Assembly: GCF_027531905.1 (NCBI RefSeq)
Contig: NZ_JAPZSU010000037.1
Location: 1 to 51,986, forward strand
Reading direction: 5' to 3'
Source of the DNA: Flavobacterium sp.
GTDB lineage: Bacteria > Bacteroidota > Bacteroidia > Flavobacteriales > Flavobacteriaceae
Length of the DNA: 51,986 nt
Below, in pieces: positions 35,830 through 44,805 of this stretch; within the stretch, counting starts at the first letter, position 1, and every line of letters starts with the position of its first letter. A program made the translations under genes and the position numbers. Below the pieces are notes generated by a model that was not told the origin of the DNA, ran no database searches, and saw nothing but the letters and a program-made list of their open reading frames with translations.

Positions 35830-36537
35830 ATGTCATCACCCATAACCATACAAATTTGGTCTGATATTATGTGTCCGTTTTGTTACATCGGAAAACGAAG
35901 ACTAGAATCAGCCATTGCACAATTCGAATTTAAAAATGCCGTAACTGTAGAGTGGAAAAGTTTTCAATTAGACGCTAACTTCGTTGCCACGAAAGAAGAT
36001 AGTTTGGTTGAACATTTAGCAGAAAAGTACAGAAAAGATACCGATTGGGCACAACAAATGCTAGATGATATGACACAGAATGCTAAAAACGCAGGTCTGG
36101 ATTTTCACTTTGAAAAAGCTAAAATGGCGAATTCCTATAATGCGCATCGTTTGTTGCATTTGGCCAAAGAAAACGAAGTCGCTGATTCGTTAAAAGAGTT
36201 GTTATTCAAAGCCTATCTTACCGTCGGATTGGACATCAACAACATTGCCGTACTAACTACTTTAGGGAAAGAAGTTGGACTGGAAGAAGAAAGCGTAAAC
36301 TCAGTTCTCTCCTCAGATAGGTTTGGTGATGCCGTTAGAAAAGACCAACAAGAAGCACAAGCCATAGGCGTGCAAGGAGTTCCTTTCTTTGTTTTGAATA
36401 ATAAATATGCCATTTCTGGAGCACAATATCCTGAAACTTTTTTGAATGCCTTGAAACAAATTTGGGAAGAAGTAGAAAACACTAGCATCAACACGGAAGC
36501 AGCTAATTCTTGTTGTGGCATAGACGGATGCAATTAA
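35830..36537 (+). CDS. DsbA-family oxidoreductase, FrnE-like
   Basis: A thioredoxin-fold protein with a helical insertion, as in DsbA and FrnE. The 235 residues carry the active site MCPFCYIGKRRLE (Cys15 and Cys18) after the first strand ITIQIWSD, and the cis-proline region GVQGVPFFVLNNKYAISGAQ. No signal peptide is seen, so it should be cytoplasmic, like FrnE, which links it with disulfide exchange under stress. The C terminus is Cys-rich (SCCGIDGCN). It is 6 bp upstream of the next gene and is likely co-transcribed with it. The real substrate is unknown. Confidence 0.9.
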   Translation: MSSPITIQIWSDIMCPFCYIGKRRLESAIAQFEFKNAVTVEWKSFQLDANFVATKEDSLVEHLAEKYRKDTDWAQQMLDDMTQNAKNAGLDFHFEKAKMANSYNAHRLLHLAKENEVADSLKELLFKAYLTVGLDINNIAVLTTLGKEVGLEEESVNSVLSSDRFGDAVRKDQQEAQAIGVQGVPFFVLNNKYAISGAQYPETFLNALKQIWEEVENTSINTEAANSCCGIDGCN

Positions 36538-36543
36538 AAGGCA

Positions 36544-37530
36544 ATGGATATAAAAAATAAAACAATCCGCTGGGGAATTATTGGTTGCGGAAATGTAACC
36601 GAAATTAAAAGTGGCCCCGCCTATCAAAAAACAGAAGGTTTTACCATCGGAGCTGTGATGCGACGTGATGAAGAAAAAGCGGCTGATTATGCCAAAAGAC
36701 ATGGCATAGCCAAATACTACACCGATGCTGATGCCCTAATCAACGACCCTGAAATAGATGCGGTTTATATTGCAACGCCACCAGATGTTCATAAATTCTA
36801 TGGCCTAAAAGTAGCCGAAGCCGGAAAACCCTGTTGCATAGAAAAACCATTAGCGCCTAACTATAAAGATTGTGTTGCCGTCACTGAAGCATTTGCTGCT
36901 AAAAACATTCCTCTATTTGTTGCCTATTACAGACGTACTTTGCCAAGATTTGAGCAAATAAAAGAATGGATAAACAGTCATAAAATTGGCACCATTAGAC
37001 ACCTTCATTGGCATTTGAGCAAACCCACCTCAGCACAAGACCTTTCTGGAGATTACAATTGGAGAACTGATAGTAAAATTGCTACAGGAGGCTATTTTGA
37101 TGATTTGGCCAGTCACGGATTGGATTTGTTTGTGCATTATTTTGGAACCATAACTAATGTTTCGGGAATTAGTCTCAACCAACAAGGGCTATACACCGCA
37201 AAAGATGCCGCAACAGCTTGCTGGCTCCATCAATCAGGTATAACTGGAAGTGGTTGTTGGAATTTTGGCACTTTAAAACGAGAAGACAAAGTAGAAATTT
37301 TTGGAAGCGAGGGCAAAATTGTTTTTTCGATTTTTGAAAACGACCCTATTCTACTCACAACATCAGAAAGCACAACAGCACACGAAATAGCACACCCTGA
37401 AAACATTCAACTGTATCATGTACAACAAATGAGAGAGCACTTATTAGGTCGTTCACAACATCCCTCAACGGGAGCAACAGCTACTCATACCAACTGGGTT
37501 ATGGATCAAATTGTTGGAAATGAAATATAA
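36544..37530 (+). CDS. Gfo/Idh/MocA-family oxidoreductase
   Basis: NAD(P)-dependent sugar or inositol dehydrogenase-like protein. The Rossmann motif WGIIGCGNVTEIKSGPAYQK opens the protein, and the family's EKP motif is visible in KPCCIEKPLAPNYKDC. The C-terminal alpha/beta substrate domain follows. Length 328 residues, normal. The substrate cannot be read from sequence. It sits 6 bp after the DsbA-like gene; the pairing has no evident pathway logic. Confidence 0.92.
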   Translation: MDIKNKTIRWGIIGCGNVTEIKSGPAYQKTEGFTIGAVMRRDEEKAADYAKRHGIAKYYTDADALINDPEIDAVYIATPPDVHKFYGLKVAEAGKPCCIEKPLAPNYKDCVAVTEAFAAKNIPLFVAYYRRTLPRFEQIKEWINSHKIGTIRHLHWHLSKPTSAQDLSGDYNWRTDSKIATGGYFDDLASHGLDLFVHYFGTITNVSGISLNQQGLYTAKDAATACWLHQSGITGSGCWNFGTLKREDKVEIFGSEGKIVFSIFENDPILLTTSESTTAHEIAHPENIQLYHVQQMREHLLGRSQHPSTGATATHTNWVMDQIVGNEI

Positions 37531-37593
37531 AAAAATCATTTTTTGAGTATTTTTATATCGCTCTAATCCTATCTATTAACCAAACCAACCACA

Positions 37594-38811
37594 ATGGCAA
37601 AAGTAAACGGATCAAAAATGCCAACCTCAAGAAAAAAGGCCTTTGAAACACTCAACATCAACCCCAACAAAAGAGCAATTTTATGCTTAGATGGTGGCGG
37701 GATGAGAGGAATTTTAACCCTTCAACTGCTCAAAAAATTAGAAGAAACCGCTGGAATTCCATGTTTTGAATTGTTTGATATGGTTTCAGGAACTTCTACT
37801 GGAGGCATCATCGCGGGACTCATAGCTTCTGGCTATACCGCAGCAGCGATAGAAGAGAAATACAGTACATTAATCGAAGAAGTATTTGACAAAAAACCTT
37901 TGGGAGACCGTTTTGTAAATCCGCCAAAATACCTAAAAGGCAATTACCGAAAGTTACTTTTTAAAGAAATTCAAAATACTACTTTAGCCGAAAGTTGTGC
38001 CAAAACCGATATTGATTTGATGATTACGGCGCACGATATGACCGCTTCTGAAGAGACTTTTTTTAGTTGTTTCAAGCAAAAAGACGGTAGCTATTATGGT
38101 ACCTACAAAGACGTATTACTCCGTGCCGTACTCGAAGCCACTATGAGTGCTCCTACTTATTTCAATCCACTAGAGCGTTTTGTAGATGGTGGAACGACTA
38201 CCTACAACAATCCTGTTCTTGCTGGATTTATGGAAGCCATTTCCTATAGCTTTCCCAAAGGCAAAGAAAAAGATTCTGCTTATGATATCACCAAATTATG
38301 CATTTTCAGTTTTGGCACCGGAATCTCCAGACAGTTTGTACAACCCGATGCAACTCTCAAAATCAAGGGGCTGGATATTACCTTTTGGCTGGAATGGCTT
38401 ATGACACAAATGGGTCAAGATTCCAGCGCTATGCAAGTAAACACCTTACGCTCTCCAATAATTAATAAAATTATTGATTTTCGCCGATTCCAAATTTCAT
38501 TAGACCCTCTCTCTATCAAAAAAATACCGAACACCGACGGATTAGACCCCAAAAAATATCCTTCAAAATGGTTGCACGATGTAGATTATTCCATCTTGAA
38601 CTCAATTGATATGGCCGATATTAATCGTTTTGATTTGATGCAAGTCATTGGTCAACAAATGGCCGAATACATCATTCAAAAAGGCGGCGCTTTTCAAAAA
38701 GATTTGGTCGACAGCAACAACAACGACGCTTTGGTGACTACGTTTGGCGACATCGAAAGGATTCAAAAACAAATGAGCGACCCCAATTGGTTGGATAATT
38801 TTCACGCCTAA
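37594..38811 (+). CDS. Patatin-like phospholipase
   Basis: A 405-residue patatin-domain acyl hydrolase. The oxyanion-hole loop LCLDGGGMRGILTLQLL is near residue 31. The nucleophile elbow VSGTSTGGIIAG has its serine in GTSTG. The catalytic aspartate is in the DGG of RFVDGGTTTYNNPV. No signal peptide is seen, so it is predicted to be cytoplasmic. Relatives include both housekeeping lipases and CapV effectors of CBASS defence, but no nucleotide cyclase, Cap2 or Cap3 lies nearby, so a defence role is not supported. Confidence 0.9.
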   Translation: MAKVNGSKMPTSRKKAFETLNINPNKRAILCLDGGGMRGILTLQLLKKLEETAGIPCFELFDMVSGTSTGGIIAGLIASGYTAAAIEEKYSTLIEEVFDKKPLGDRFVNPPKYLKGNYRKLLFKEIQNTTLAESCAKTDIDLMITAHDMTASEETFFSCFKQKDGSYYGTYKDVLLRAVLEATMSAPTYFNPLERFVDGGTTTYNNPVLAGFMEAISYSFPKGKEKDSAYDITKLCIFSFGTGISRQFVQPDATLKIKGLDITFWLEWLMTQMGQDSSAMQVNTLRSPIINKIIDFRRFQISLDPLSIKKIPNTDGLDPKKYPSKWLHDVDYSILNSIDMADINRFDLMQVIGQQMAEYIIQKGGAFQKDLVDSNNNDALVTTFGDIERIQKQMSDPNWLDNFHA

Positions 38812-38876
38812 AAGGAGTGATTGTAACTTATCAACAGCCACAAAAAATTAACTATCGTTAGCAACATACAGCCACA

Positions 38877-38893
38877 CGAATGTTGTAAATTCG
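38877..38893 (+). promoter_or_regulatory. Candidate operator and -7 box of the umuC-umuD pair
   Basis: The inverted repeat CGAAT-N7-ATTCG ends 4 bp before the umuC start. Its right part contains TAAATTCG, near the TAnnTTTG pattern, so the site overlaps a plausible -7 box. If real, the mRNA would be almost leaderless. This would fit an SOS operator in a phylum that lacks the E. coli LexA box, but it is a single instance. Confidence 0.35.
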
Positions 38894-38897
38894 CTTC

Positions 38898-40172
38898 ATG
38901 TATGCTTTAGTTGATTGCAATAATTTCTATGCTTCTTGCGAACGTGTTTTTCAGCCGAAACTCAACGGAAAACCGGTTGTGATATTATCCAATAACGATG
39001 GTTGTGTGATTTCTAGAAGTAACGAAGCTAAAGCTATTGGCATTCCTATGGGCGCACCTGCCTTTCAAATCAAAGACTTGATCAAAGAGAAAGAAGTAGC
39101 TGTCTTTTCTTCGAATTATCCTTTGTACGGCGATTTGAGTAATCGAGTGATGAATATTTTGAATCAGTTCACCCCGAATATTGAAATATACAGCATAGAC
39201 GAAGCATTCATGAATTTTGATGGACTTTCGATTGAGGACTACCACAGCTACGGAATTCAAATGAAAAACCGCATACAAAAATGGGTAGGAATACCGGTTT
39301 GCATTGGCTTTGCCGAAACCAAAGCTCTATCAAAAGTTGCGAATAAAATTGCTAAAAAATTTCAAGAGCGCACCAAAGGCGTCTATGTTATTGACTCCGA
39401 AGAAAAACGCATCAAAGCCTTAAAATGGACCAAAATTGAAGACGTTTGGGGCATTGGGTATCGCACGACCAAAAAAGCCAAACTGCGCAACATACAAACA
39501 GCACTGGATTTTATACAACCACAACACGAAGCTTGGATTAAGAAAGAAATGGGCGTTGTTGGCCTTAGATTAAAACAGGAATTAGAAGGCAAATCGGTGC
39601 TGGATTTAGAACCTGTTGTTGTCCAAAAAAAGAGCATTGCCACCACAAGAAGCTTTCCAAAACAGATCGCAGCATTTGATTTACTTAGAGAGCGCATCGC
39701 TACTTTTGCAGCAGTTTGTGCCGAAAAATTACGCAAACAACATTCGTGTTGCCATACCGTTATCGTGATGTTAGTCATTGACAAGCATTCGGTTACTGCC
39801 TCAAAATACTATTTCAACAAAGCCATAACATTACCTTACGGAAGCAATTCGACACTAACTATTTCCAATGCAGCCATCCAAATACTGAAAGAATTACATC
39901 AGGGAAACGAAGGCATTACGTTTAAAAAAGCGGGGGTAATTGTCACCGAATTGATTGACGAAAACAAAAAACAATTGCACTTGTTCGAAGAGGAAAACCC
40001 CAAACATTTGGCTTTGATGCAAACTATCGATCAGCTCAATCGCAAAATTGGAACGACCAAAGTCAAATTGGCTACTCAAAATTTGAGTCTGACTTGGAAT
40101 ATGAATCAAAATTATTTGTCCCCAAAATACACTACAAGGTTTAAAGAAATACTCGAAATACAATGTCTGTAA
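38898..40172 (+). CDS. umuC: Y-family DNA polymerase, UmuC-like (Pol V catalytic subunit)
   Basis: Error-prone translesion polymerase. The 424 residues carry the palm motif MYALVDCNNFYASCERVFQP with the first catalytic aspartate and YSIDEAFMNFDG with the second acidic pair. GFAETKALSKVANKIAKKF and the thumb/little-finger segments follow to the DUF4113-like C terminus (KYTTRFKEILEIQ, with SPKYTTR). Its end overlaps the start of the UmuD-like gene by 10 bp, so translation is likely coupled. The order umuC-umuD is the reverse of the common umuDC. Activity would need the cleaved UmuD partner and RecA. Confidence 0.95.
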   Translation: MYALVDCNNFYASCERVFQPKLNGKPVVILSNNDGCVISRSNEAKAIGIPMGAPAFQIKDLIKEKEVAVFSSNYPLYGDLSNRVMNILNQFTPNIEIYSIDEAFMNFDGLSIEDYHSYGIQMKNRIQKWVGIPVCIGFAETKALSKVANKIAKKFQERTKGVYVIDSEEKRIKALKWTKIEDVWGIGYRTTKKAKLRNIQTALDFIQPQHEAWIKKEMGVVGLRLKQELEGKSVLDLEPVVVQKKSIATTRSFPKQIAAFDLLRERIATFAAVCAEKLRKQHSCCHTVIVMLVIDKHSVTASKYYFNKAITLPYGSNSTLTISNAAIQILKELHQGNEGITFKKAGVIVTELIDENKKQLHLFEEENPKHLALMQTIDQLNRKIGTTKVKLATQNLSLTWNMNQNYLSPKYTTRFKEILEIQCL

Positions 40173-40603
40173 ACACAAAACAAAAACTCACTTTCTTCCG
40201 TCCAGACTTTGACAGTGAACTAAGAATACCGTATATCAATGAGGGTGTTTCGGCAGGATTTCCTTCGCCGGCAGCAGATTTTATGGAAACCAACATTGAT
40301 TTAAACAAAGAATTGAGCGAAAATCCTTTGGCTACTTTTTACATCAAAGTCAAAGGCAACTCTATGATTGATGCAGGTATCAATGACAAAGATGTATTGG
40401 TCGTTGACCGAAGTTTGGAACCCAAAAACAATAAAATTGCAATTTGCTGTGTTGACGGTGAATTTACCGTAAAACGCATTCAAGTAGAGAAGGATTGTAT
40501 GTATTTACTACCCGAAAATCCCAGCTACAAACCCATTTTAGTTACCGAAGAAAACCAATTAATCATTTGGGGAATGGTAACTTATGTGATTAAAAAAGTA
40601 TAA
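40163..40603 (+). CDS. umuD: UmuD-like LexA/S24-family peptidase
   Basis: Self-cleaving partner of UmuC. The 146 residues have a short N-terminal arm with an Ala-Gly cleavage site in GVSAGFPSPA (Ala31-Gly32). The S24 domain follows, with the nucleophile in GNSMIDAG (Ser67) and the general base in FTVKRIQ (Lys104). There is no N-terminal DNA-binding domain, which tells it from LexA. Overlap of 10 bp with umuC supports a single transcript. RecA-stimulated cleavage is expected by family, not shown here. Confidence 0.93.
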   Translation: MSVNTKQKLTFFRPDFDSELRIPYINEGVSAGFPSPAADFMETNIDLNKELSENPLATFYIKVKGNSMIDAGINDKDVLVVDRSLEPKNNKIAICCVDGEFTVKRIQVEKDCMYLLPENPSYKPILVTEENQLIIWGMVTYVIKKV

Positions 40604-40835
40604 ATTAACCCATTGGATAAAATTCATTTATACCACATAGAAGCATAGGATCTATAGCTTTTTAATAGAAATAAATAGACGTTTTACTATTCACATAGCT
40701 CATCTGTATGAAAAATGGTGCTATTTCTGTTTTTTCTACGTTGATTTACTTTAAACTATGATTTTAGTCTACACTGGGGTATCTAAATGAGGTTAATTCT
40801 ATTTTAAGAAACTCATATTTCAATTCGTTACCACA

Positions 40836-40873
40836 AAAAAAAGGTGAAATCAAAACTTGAATTCCACCTTTTT
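40836..40873. terminator. Terminator between umuD and the symporter gene
   Basis: AAAAAAGGTG pairs with CACCTTTTT, and the stem is extended by partly matching arms. T or A runs flank it on both sides, so it should end the minus-strand galactose operon and may also serve the plus strand. The rest of the 40604-40835 gap holds only AT-rich DNA with no feature I can name. Confidence 0.7.
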
Positions 40874-40895
40874 AAAAAACTAACTACATTTATTT

Positions 40896-42584
40896 TTACC
40901 AGAAAATAGTATACAGCGCCACTAATAAACCAACAATTATAAGCGTACCAACTGCAAAACCATTAGAGACTTTAAACATTTTAGTATCAACTTCTAATCC
41001 TTTACTCACTATACCTCGCTTTTCATCCCACAAACTAATTACAACCATTAATAAAACACACAGTATAAACACAAATCCCATTCTATCTATGAATGGAATT
41101 TCAAAAGCCATAGTTTTGTCTTTTTGTTCCACCAAAGTAGCGAAACCGTAGTCACTTAAAAATTCTAAATTGACCAACTGAGGTAAAAATTTGAAAATCA
41201 CTGACAATACAAAACCACCTATCGTCGCAAATAAAGCCGCATTAGAACTTGTTTTTTTCCAAAAGAAACCTAAGATAAACATGGCAAAAATACCCGGACT
41301 CACAAAACCAGTGTATTCTTGAATGAACTCAAAGCCTCCTTTTTTATCAATACCTAAAAAGGGAGCGATTACTGCGGCTACCAACATGGCTACAACAACC
41401 GTGATTTTACCTATACGAACCAATTCCTTTTCAGAAGCTTCAGTGTTTATTTTTTTCTTAAAAATATCTAAGGTAAAAATGGTAGCAATACTATTTACTT
41501 TTCCTGCCAATGATGCTACCACCGCAGCCGTCAAAGCCGCAAAAGATAATCCCTTAAGACCTACAGGTAATAAATTCAACAATACAGGATATGATTTGTC
41601 AGGATTTAAAATACCGTCAGCGTCTAGCATCTCTGTTTGTAATCCGCCTTTCATGTGAATCACATAAGCTGCTATACCAGGAAGTACAACAATAATTGGC
41701 ATCAATAATTTTAAGAAACCCGCAAATAAAATTCCGCTTCGAGCGGTTTGCAAATCTGCTCCCAAAGCACGTTGGGTAATATATTGGTTACAACCCCAAT
41801 AATTCAAATTCACAATCCACATTCCTCCCAAAAGGACGGTTAAACCTGGTAAGCTAGGATAATTAGGATTATTACGATCAAATATCATATGAAAATGATC
41901 TCCAGATTGGTCGAACATATAATTGAAACCTTCGACCATACCAGTTTGTCCATTGAGTTCTGCAACTTTATTCAAAGCTAAATAGGTAGTTACTAATCCT
42001 CCGAAAATCAAAAAAACTACTTGAATTACATCGGTATATCCAATAACTTTCATTCCTCCTAGAGCAATAACGATTGCGAAAAAAGCCAAAGCATACATAC
42101 ACAAATCCAATTGAATTCCAGAAATTCCATTAATAGCCAAAGCTCCTAGATATAAAATGGAAGTAAGGTTTACAATCACATACAAAAGCAACCAAAAAAC
42201 AGCCATAATCATGGCCACATTACCATTATAACGTTGACTCAAAAATTGAGGCATCGTATAAATTTTATTCTTGAGATACACAGGAATAAAGAAAACTGCA
42301 ACAATAATCAAGGTCAAAGCAGCCATCCATTCGTAAGTAGCGATAGCCAAACCCATTTTGAAACCATTACCAGACATAGCAATGAATTGTTCCGAAGAAA
42401 TATTAGAAGCAATCAAAGAGGTGCCAATTGCCCACCACGTAAGAGAACCTTCTGCTAAAAAATAATCGTGTGATGCTGATATCGACTGAACCTGCTTACG
42501 TTTGTAAACATAATAGCCATAGCCTGCAACGATAAAAAAATAGAATAAAAAAACTAGATAATCATATAGTTGTAATGCATTCAT
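40896..42584 (-). CDS. Sodium/sugar symporter (SSS family, SglT-like)
   Basis: Imports a sugar, probably galactose, with sodium. The 562 residues form about 14 membrane helices on the LeuT fold. The stretch NYWGCNQYITQRALGADLQT resembles the matching part of the Vibrio sodium/galactose transporter vSGLT, and the helix that follows (FAGFLKLLMPIIVVLPGIAA) agrees. Last gene of the galactoside operon, 48 bp after galE. This context and the vSGLT likeness support galactose; the sugar cannot be proved from sequence. Confidence 0.93.
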   Translation of the reverse strand: MNALQLYDYLVFLFYFFIVAGYGYYVYKRKQVQSISASHDYFLAEGSLTWWAIGTSLIASNISSEQFIAMSGNGFKMGLAIATYEWMAALTLIIVAVFFIPVYLKNKIYTMPQFLSQRYNGNVAMIMAVFWLLLYVIVNLTSILYLGALAINGISGIQLDLCMYALAFFAIVIALGGMKVIGYTDVIQVVFLIFGGLVTTYLALNKVAELNGQTGMVEGFNYMFDQSGDHFHMIFDRNNPNYPSLPGLTVLLGGMWIVNLNYWGCNQYITQRALGADLQTARSGILFAGFLKLLMPIIVVLPGIAAYVIHMKGGLQTEMLDADGILNPDKSYPVLLNLLPVGLKGLSFAALTAAVVASLAGKVNSIATIFTLDIFKKKINTEASEKELVRIGKITVVVAMLVAAVIAPFLGIDKKGGFEFIQEYTGFVSPGIFAMFILGFFWKKTSSNAALFATIGGFVLSVIFKFLPQLVNLEFLSDYGFATLVEQKDKTMAFEIPFIDRMGFVFILCVLLMVVISLWDEKRGIVSKGLEVDTKMFKVSNGFAVGTLIIVGLLVALYTIFW

Positions 42585-42632
42585 TGGGTAATTTATTATT
42601 TGGTTATTATTTTCTTTTTGGCAGTTATAAAA

Positions 42633-43645
42633 TTATTTTCTACTCTTTTGTTCCCATTTCCAAGCGCTTTCGATGGCTTCTTCAAGGGTTGCGACTGTTT
42701 TCCAGCCTAGTACAGTATTGGCTTTTTCGGTATTAGCATAGGCTTCGGTTACATCGCCTTCACGTCGTGGTACAATGGTATACGGCAACTTTTGTCCACT
42801 CACTTTTTCAAAAGCCGTAATCACTTCGAGCACAGAACTTCCTTTGCCTGTTCCTAAATTGAATACCTCTAATGCCGTTTCATTTTTCTTATCCAACAAA
42901 CGTTGCAAAGCCACTACATGCGCCTTGGCCAAATCTACTACGTGAATGTAATCTCGCACACATGTACCGTCAACCGTAGGATAATCATTGCCATAGACGG
43001 ACAGCTCTTTGCGCAAGCCCATTCCGGTTTGTGTAATAAAAGGGACTAAATTTTGAGGAACTCCGATAGGTAACTCTCCAATTTCGGTAGAAGGATGCGC
43101 TCCAATTGGATTGAAGTAACGCAATAAAATAGCATTGAGCCCACTTACTTTGGCCACATCGGCAATGATTTCTTCTCCAATTTGTTTGGTATTTCCATAA
43201 GGAGACATAGCAGCTTGAATCGGTGTAGTTTCAGCAATAGGCATCACTTCGGCTTGACCATAAACCGTGCAAGAAGAACTAAAAATAAAATGAGCTACTG
43301 GCTTTTTTGCAATTCTTGCAAAAGATAAACCAAAGAAGCAATGTTGTTCTCGTAATACAATAAAGGATTTTGCACACTCTCGCCCACCGCCTTTGAGGCT
43401 GCGAAGTGAATCACTCCTGAAACCTCAGTGTATTTGGTAAAAAAAGCTTGTACTGCCGCTTTTTCTCTTAAATCAATTGGTTCAAAAATAGGCTGTTTTC
43501 CGGTGATTCTTTCAATTCCACCCAAAACATCAATAGACGAATTCGATAAATTATCAATCACGATTACTTCATATCCTACATTTTGTAGTTCGACCACCGT
43601 ATGCGAACCTATAAATCCTAAACCTCCTGTGACTACTATTTGCAT
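42633..43645 (-). pseudogene. galE: UDP-glucose 4-epimerase, frameshifted
   Basis: Normally interconverts UDP-galactose and UDP-glucose, closing the Leloir pathway. Two frames cover the gene: 43295..43645 (116 residues, with the Rossmann motif VTGGLGFIGSHTVVELQNVG) and 42633..43247 (204 residues, with the YGNTK of the catalytic YxxxK motif). The join is the homopolymer at 43303..43308. Six A residues are read on the minus strand; seven would give the family sequence LQKKPVAHFIFSSSCTVYGQ and a single 337-residue protein, normal for GalE. So the deletion is one base in a run, which could be a real mutation, a slippage hot spot or a sequence error. It starts 1 bp beyond the galT stop codon. Confidence 0.9.
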
Positions 43646-43646
43646 T

Positions 43647-44696
43647 TTACTTGTTTTTATAATGAACTACTGATAATCCTCTCAAAACCTCAGCACTTTT
43701 CTCTGGGGTAATATCACGCTGTGACTCGCCCATCATTTCATAACCTACCATAAATTTCTTTACCGAAGCTGAGCGCAACAACGGCGGATAAAAATGCATA
43801 TGAAAATGCCATTCTGGATGTTCTTCACCATCTGTTGGCGCTTGATGGATCCCCGAAGAATAAGGAAATGAGGTTTCAAAAAGATTGTCATATTTAATGG
43901 TTAACTGCTTAAGCATTGTAGCAAATGCATAGGTCTCTGAGGAAGAAAAATCCGTTATCTTAAGAATATGACGTTTACTGACAATCAAAGTCTCAAAAGG
44001 CCAAACAGCCCAAAAAGGAACTAAAGCCACAAAATGGTCATTCTCTAGGACTATTCTTTCGTTTAATTTTAATTCTTCTTGCAAATAATCTTGGATAAGA
44101 TTTCTACCGTGTAAATCATAGTAGGCCTTAAGATTATGCTGTGTTTTTTCTACTGAAGTGGGCAAAGACGATTGCGCCCAAATTTGACCATGCGGATGCG
44201 GATTACTGCACCCCATGATACTCCCCTTATTTTCAAAAATCTGAACATGATTTATATACTCTATTTTACCTAAAGAGGTATACTCCATTTGCCAAGTATG
44301 AATAATGTTTTCAATAGCCTTGACGCTCATCTCAGGTAGGGTCAAATTATGTTTTGGCGAAAAGCACACGACTTTTGAAATACCTCGTTCTGGTTTTGCT
44401 TTAAAAAAAGTAGGAGTACTATTTTCTTCAAAAGCAATGGGTTCTTGTTTTAGCGCAGCAAAATCATTTTCAAAGACAAAACAATCTTCATACTTAGGAT
44501 TAACCATTCCGTTAGCTCGAACATTTCCAGCACACAAATAACATTCTGAATCGTATTCTGGTAATGTTTCAGAAATAACAACTTCGTTTTGTCCCTGCCA
44601 AGGGCGTTTTGCACGGTGGGGCGAAACCAAAACCCACTCGTTAATTAAGGGATTAAAACGTCTATGTGGATCTTCGTTGATATCAAAATTTTTCAT
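43647..44696 (-). CDS. galT: Galactose-1-phosphate uridylyltransferase
   Basis: Exchanges UDP-glucose and galactose 1-phosphate. The 349 residues carry the active-site motif NPHPHGQIWA with the uridylylated histidine, the N-terminal DPHRRFNPLINEWVLVSPHR and zinc-site cysteines in CYLCAGN. Length normal. It is between galK (109 bp) and galE (1 bp) in the same operon. Confidence 0.96.
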   Translation of the reverse strand: MKNFDINEDPHRRFNPLINEWVLVSPHRAKRPWQGQNEVVISETLPEYDSECYLCAGNVRANGMVNPKYEDCFVFENDFAALKQEPIAFEENSTPTFFKAKPERGISKVVCFSPKHNLTLPEMSVKAIENIIHTWQMEYTSLGKIEYINHVQIFENKGSIMGCSNPHPHGQIWAQSSLPTSVEKTQHNLKAYYDLHGRNLIQDYLQEELKLNERIVLENDHFVALVPFWAVWPFETLIVSKRHILKITDFSSSETYAFATMLKQLTIKYDNLFETSFPYSSGIHQAPTDGEEHPEWHFHMHFYPPLLRSASVKKFMVGYEMMGESQRDITPEKSAEVLRGLSVVHYKNK

Positions 44697-44805
44697 GCTT
44701 TCATTTTATGTTTTTTGACACAGATTTCACGAATTATCACAGATTAATTTTGTGCTTAAAAATTTGTGCAAATATGTGTGGAATCAGCGTTAAGTTTTTT
44801 ATTAA

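Noticed and set aside
37594..38811. Patatin-like gene as a CBASS (CapV) defence effector
   Set aside because: No CD-NTase, Cap2/Cap3 or other defence gene lies near it, and its neighbours are a DsbA-like protein, an oxidoreductase and the umuC-umuD pair.
42633..43645. Programmed frameshifting in galE
   Set aside because: The A run could in principle slip, but no supporting pseudoknot or stop-proximal signal is evident, and GalE is not known to be made this way.
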